From positions 1-25,482 of the forward strand of contig JBBSDV010000017.1 in assembly GCA_038240335.1 (NCBI GenBank): a DNA stretch of 25,482 bases, given 5' to 3'. The stretch is from JBBSDV01 sp038240335. GTDB lineage: Bacteria > Chloroflexota > Dehalococcoidia > DSTF01 > JACRBR01. The notes under the pieces were generated by a model. It searched no databases. It saw only the letters and a program-made list of their open reading frames with translations, and had not been told where the DNA came from. Positions within the stretch are counted from its first letter, which is position 1, and the number at the start of each line of letters is the position of its first letter. The translations under genes and the position numbers were made by a program. Of the stretch, positions 22,356 to 25,482 are shown piece after piece.

Positions 22356-23609
22356 CTACGCAACGAGTCCCGGCACGGCCTCGAAATGCGCGCCGAGGAT
22401 CTCGTCCGCGGGGACGCCGACCCAGCGGTCGAGCACCGTGGCATAGACGGAGCGGAAGTCTGTCGTGAACTTCAGGTTGCCATTATCAAGATCCGTCAGC
22501 GAGACCGGCTTGCCGTAGAGACCGCCGCTGACGCCGCCGCCGAGCAAGAACATTGGCGCCGCGGTGCCGTGATCCGTGCCCTCGCTGGCGTTCTCCGCGG
22601 CCCGCCTGCCGAACTCGGACCAGGTCATCGTCAGGACGTCGCCGTCCTTTCCGTATGAGGCGAGATCGGCGTAAAATGCCGCCAGCGCATCGCCAAGCTC
22701 GCCGAGCAGCCGCTCGTGGTCGTCGAGCTGCGTCGAGTGCGTGTCGAAGCCGCCGAGCGTCACGTGGGCGACACGCAGCTTCGCCCCGCTTGCGATCACC
22801 TGCGATACCAGCTGAAGTCCGCTGGCGATCGACGTTTGAGGGTACGCCACGGAGGGCGTGTGGCCGCGCACCGCCGCCGCGACGGATTGCGCCGAGGACG
22901 TCGCGTCGTTGGCCGTCGTCTCGAGCAGCGCCGCGTATGGCAGGTTCTTCGGAAATTGATCGTAGAGCTTGAGCAGCGCCGTCTGCCGGCGTCGGGCGTC
23001 CGCCTCGTCCGGTGCGAGCTTCTGGAAGCCGTAGTCCGCGGCGTCGACAGCGGAGACGATCGGCGCGCTCGATGAATACAGCTCCGGCGCGACGAAGCGA
23101 TCGACGTTGAAGCCGTGCAGCGGATTGTGATCCTCCGCCTCGAGCTTCGCGAGATACGAGCCGAGCCAGCCGTCGCCCGCCGCCGCCCCTGGCCCCCCAC
23201 TCTGCCAGATCAACATCGATTGGAAGTGCGAGAAGTTCGGCTCGGGGTAGCCGACGCCGTGGACGATCGAGAGCTTCTTGCTGTCCCAGAGCGGCTTCAG
23301 CGCGGCCAGTTTCGGATGCAGCCCGAAGTCGTCGTTCAGCGGCACGACGCTGCCGGCAGCCACGCCGAGCGATGGCCGCAGCTTCGTGTACGCAGGGTCG
23401 CGGTACGGAACGAGGGTGTTCAGCCCGTCGTTGCCGCCGGCGAGCTGCACGATCAGCAGCGTCTTCGCCGAATCCTCGAGCACCGTCGCGTCGGCCTCCG
23501 AGGCGCGCACGGCGAACGCGCCCTTGAAGACCGGCGGCAGCATCGCGTGCATCGATCCCAGCGTGACGAGCGCGACGCCCTTCTTCACAAAGTCTCGCCG
23601 TCCAATCAT
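22356..23609 (-). CDS. DUF1501 family twin-arginine secreted protein
   Basis: The 417-residue protein starts MIGRRDFVKKGVALVTLGSM, a twin-arginine signal (RRDFVK plus a hydrophobic stretch), so it is exported folded. AGGAGGG lies seven bases before the ATG at 23609. Family landmarks: LLIVQLAGGNDGLNTLVPYR, DDFGLHPKLAALKPLW, NFSHFQSMLIWQSG, LGGFDTHSTQLDDHERLLGE, TMTWSEFGRRAAENASEGTD with HGTAAP, and FTTDFRSVYATVLDRW. The DTH, SEFGR and TDHG motifs correspond to the metal-binding centre of alkaline-phosphatase/sulfatase-like folds, to which DUF1501 is related. It lies 58 bp after the DUF1800 gene, the usual order for this pair. The role is unknown; it is presumed extracytoplasmic. Confidence 0.93.
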   Translation of the reverse strand: MIGRRDFVKKGVALVTLGSMHAMLPPVFKGAFAVRASEADATVLEDSAKTLLIVQLAGGNDGLNTLVPYRDPAYTKLRPSLGVAAGSVVPLNDDFGLHPKLAALKPLWDSKKLSIVHGVGYPEPNFSHFQSMLIWQSGGPGAAAGDGWLGSYLAKLEAEDHNPLHGFNVDRFVAPELYSSSAPIVSAVDAADYGFQKLAPDEADARRRQTALLKLYDQFPKNLPYAALLETTANDATSSAQSVAAAVRGHTPSVAYPQTSIASGLQLVSQVIASGAKLRVAHVTLGGFDTHSTQLDDHERLLGELGDALAAFYADLASYGKDGDVLTMTWSEFGRRAAENASEGTDHGTAAPMFLLGGGVSGGLYGKPVSLTDLDNGNLKFTTDFRSVYATVLDRWVGVPADEILGAHFEAVPGLVA

Positions 23610-23667
23610 CGCTCGACCCTCCTGGTGGCTCGTCTGATCTCCGCCGGCGAAGTGGTGTCTCTCGCGC

Positions 23668-25254
23668 TCATGACAGTTGGTACTCCGGCGATGCGAGCAG
23701 GAGCGCAACGAGGCCGCGGAGGCGCTCCTCCTGCGTCGCCCTCGCCAACGTGGCGAAGCTATTGCCCTCATCGAGATACTCGCGAAGCGTCGTTTGCGCT
23801 TCGGCGCTGATCCGTCCGTCGACCATCACCGACGCCGCTTGATCGATCGCGTCATCGGCGCTCGCCGGCAGCGTCGGGAAGACGGCGCTGAGGTCGGCGG
23901 CGGCGATGTTCGGGGCCCTCGTTGCGCCCTGCTTCTTCGCCTTGGCCGCGCGGATCGTCTTGCCCTCCTCGAACGCGCCGCCATTCACCAGTTGCGCTGC
24001 GGCGTTGACGCGTGCGAACCACGTGCTTGTGCCGAGCCACGTGCTGCCGCCCGGCCAACCCGCGACGTTCGGCGGATCGAACAGCGTCTGCCCCATCACC
24101 CGCATCGCCTGCGCCAACAGCCGCGCGTCGATTTGCACGTCGAGGAGCCGCGCCGCGCCGATTGTGAACTCGGCCGGGCTCTTGACGATCGCCCGATAGG
24201 CCGTGGCCGAATAAAACGGCTCCGACGTCAGCACCGCGCGCAGCACCTGCTTCGTATCGAAGTTCGTGGTGCGCGCGACATCGGCGATCGGCGCGATCAC
24301 GTCCGGCGCTGGCGATGGGTAGGCGAACGCCTCGAAGAGTCTCCCGGCGAAATGCGCGGGCGCGGCGTCTTGCTTGAGGATGGTGTCGACGATGCTGTCG
24401 GCGTCGAATGCGCCGGTCTCGCCGAGGAACGTCTTCTCGCCGTCATCATGCTGCGCCGGCCGGAAAACGAATGTGGCGCCGCCCTGCAGGCTGTAGCCCG
24501 TGTGCGCCCGCGCCGACTCGCGCACGTCCTGCTCGCTGTAGTTGCCTGCGCCGAGCGTGAACAGCTCCATCAGCTCGCGGGCGTAGTTTTCGTTCGCGCG
24601 ACCCTTCTTGCTCGTCGCCAGATCGAGCCAGAGCATCATCGCTGGATCGCGGACGATGCCCTTGAGCAGCACGTCGAAGCGATCGAAGGCGTGATCGCGA
24701 AGGAACTGGTTCTGGGTCAGCATCAGGCCGGCGCGCTTTGCCCCGGTCTTGCTCAGCCCCGACGTCAGCAGCCCGTGCCAGAACAGCGTCATCCGCTCAA
24801 CCATGGGCCGCTCCGTCGCGACCAGCCGCGCCACCCAGGTGCCGATCACGTCGGCCGGTTTATCCGTTGCGTACGACAGCGCGGCGACCTTGCTCTCGGC
24901 CGCGCTGTCGTCGATGCCCGAAGCGTCGAGCAGCATGTCAACGACCTGATCGAGCGGCACGCTGCGAAAGCGCTCGACATCCGCCGGCGCCGCAACGAAC
25001 GAGGTGCGCCGCAGCAGGTGCCGCAGCCGCGTGTCCGGGTGGTCGAGCGGGTTCGGCCCGCTATCGACGCTGAGCTTGCCGTCACCGGCGATCGCCGCCA
25101 CGGGCGGCCGCGCCTTCGTGTCCGAACTGTTGCCGCGTTCATGCAGGACGACCGCGCTCGCGCCGCCAGCGGTGAGCACAGCCGCGCCCGCGGCCGCGCC
25201 CGTCAGGAAGCGGCGTCGCGAGACACGAATGCCGGCGGGTTCCTGCGCTGCCAT
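23668..25254 (-). CDS. DUF1800 family twin-arginine secreted protein
   Basis: This protein of 528 residues has the twin-arginine signal SRRRFLTGAAAGAAVLTAGG near the start. GGAGG five bases before the ATG at 25254 fixes the start; ATGs at 25275 and 25272 would lengthen it by 7 or 6 residues. DUF1800 landmarks follow: LRHLLRRTSFVAAPADVERF, MVERMTLFWHGLLTSG, LWLDLATSKKGRANENYARE followed by LMELFTLGAGNYSEQDV, ARAHTGYSL, and FDPPNVAGWPGGSTWLGTST. The function is unknown; it always seems to travel with DUF1501, and the two may act together on an extracellular substrate or in a surface complex. A heptamer array starts 87 bp upstream of its start codon. Confidence 0.93.
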   Translation of the reverse strand: MAAQEPAGIRVSRRRFLTGAAAGAAVLTAGGASAVVLHERGNSSDTKARPPVAAIAGDGKLSVDSGPNPLDHPDTRLRHLLRRTSFVAAPADVERFRSVPLDQVVDMLLDASGIDDSAAESKVAALSYATDKPADVIGTWVARLVATERPMVERMTLFWHGLLTSGLSKTGAKRAGLMLTQNQFLRDHAFDRFDVLLKGIVRDPAMMLWLDLATSKKGRANENYARELMELFTLGAGNYSEQDVRESARAHTGYSLQGGATFVFRPAQHDDGEKTFLGETGAFDADSIVDTILKQDAAPAHFAGRLFEAFAYPSPAPDVIAPIADVARTTNFDTKQVLRAVLTSEPFYSATAYRAIVKSPAEFTIGAARLLDVQIDARLLAQAMRVMGQTLFDPPNVAGWPGGSTWLGTSTWFARVNAAAQLVNGGAFEEGKTIRAAKAKKQGATRAPNIAAADLSAVFPTLPASADDAIDQAASVMVDGRISAEAQTTLREYLDEGNSFATLARATQEERLRGLVALLLASPEYQLS

Positions 25255-25340
25255 TTCGTCCTCCGGCTCCATCATCGCCGAATGAGCATCGACTATCGCC
25301 GCGCTCGCATGAACCCAACGTAAACGCTCGGCAAAATCTC

Positions 25341-25473
25341 GAGAGCCGAGAGCCGAGAGCCGAGAGCCGAGAGCCGAGAGCCGAGAGCCGAGAGCCGAGA
25401 GCCGAGAGCCGAGAGCCGAGAGCCGAGAGCCGAGAGCCGAGAGCCGAGAGCCGAGAGCCGAGAGCCGGGAGCC
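25341..25473. repeat. GAGAGCC heptamer tandem array
   Basis: The unit GAGAGCC is repeated 18 times without error from 25341 to 25466, followed by the variant GGGAGCC at 25467-25473 and then unique sequence GGGGAGCTG to the window edge. Because 7 is not a multiple of 3, all frames read the same seven-residue cycle and none contains a stop. It lies upstream of the minus-strand DUF1800 gene. Confidence 0.98.
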
Positions 25474-25482
25474 GGGGAGCTG

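Noticed and set aside
23677..25323. Plus-strand open frame of 548 codons opposite the DUF1800 gene
   Set aside because: It is arginine-rich and shows no domain, while the minus strand has a full DUF1800 protein with signal and ribosome site.
25341..25473. CRISPR array
   Set aside because: The 7-bp units are directly joined without spacers, and no cas genes are present.

Overview
The window is 25.5 kb of high-GC bacterial DNA in which nearly every gene runs from stop to start with little waste. The gene content (PurH, TldD/PmbA family, Nif3, DUF58, OppD/OppF, twin-arginine DUF1501/DUF1800 proteins, a BON-domain protein, a CCA-encoded tRNA-Leu and a perosamine-type glycan operon) fits a free-living heterotroph. 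I infer Chloroflexota, with a deep actinobacterial-type lineage as the alternative. This rests on composition and the style of the genes, not on a phylogenetic marker.

Layout. 1-1050 is a disturbed patch: a small two-helix membrane protein, the decayed 3' end of an IS3-type transposase with a plausible terminal repeat, and an N-terminally short DUF2958 protein. 1104-7049 is a plus-strand series of mostly independent genes: purH, a GalT/HIT-fold nucleotidyltransferase-like protein, a GNAT acetyltransferase with its own promoter, an RmlC-type epimerase and a TldE/PmbA-like protein. 17096-7099 is a long minus-strand block. Its first eight genes (GT4, DegT aminotransferase, methyltransferase, GT4, GT4, GT2, methyltransferase, zinc-ribbon methyltransferase) all overlap by 4-11 bp and must form one operon that builds or decorates a surface glycan containing a 4-amino-4,6-dideoxy sugar. 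After a 108-bp gap come a Nif3 protein and a DUF58 protein coupled by a TGATG overlap. From 17313 on the plus strand come a BON-domain membrane protein, tRNA-Leu(UAG), then oppD and oppF (ATGA overlap) without permeases, and an alpha/beta hydrolase. The window closes on the minus strand with a DUF1800-DUF1501 pair, both with twin-arginine signals.

Non-coding signals stand out. There are 18 perfect copies (plus one variant) of a 7-bp repeat immediately upstream of the DUF1800 gene. A second heptamer family lies as an inverted pair at the two edges of the 21.0-21.5 kb gap. That gap also holds three copies of a hairpin module, two of them exactly 72 bp apart, and a diverged relative of the module occurs at 3.9 kb. 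Three consecutive perfect hairpins lie between the tRNA and oppD, and a strongly C-rich, G-poor rut-like stretch follows the BON gene. No CRISPR array, prophage or defence system is visible. The most unusual material is the glycan operon and the repeat elements.
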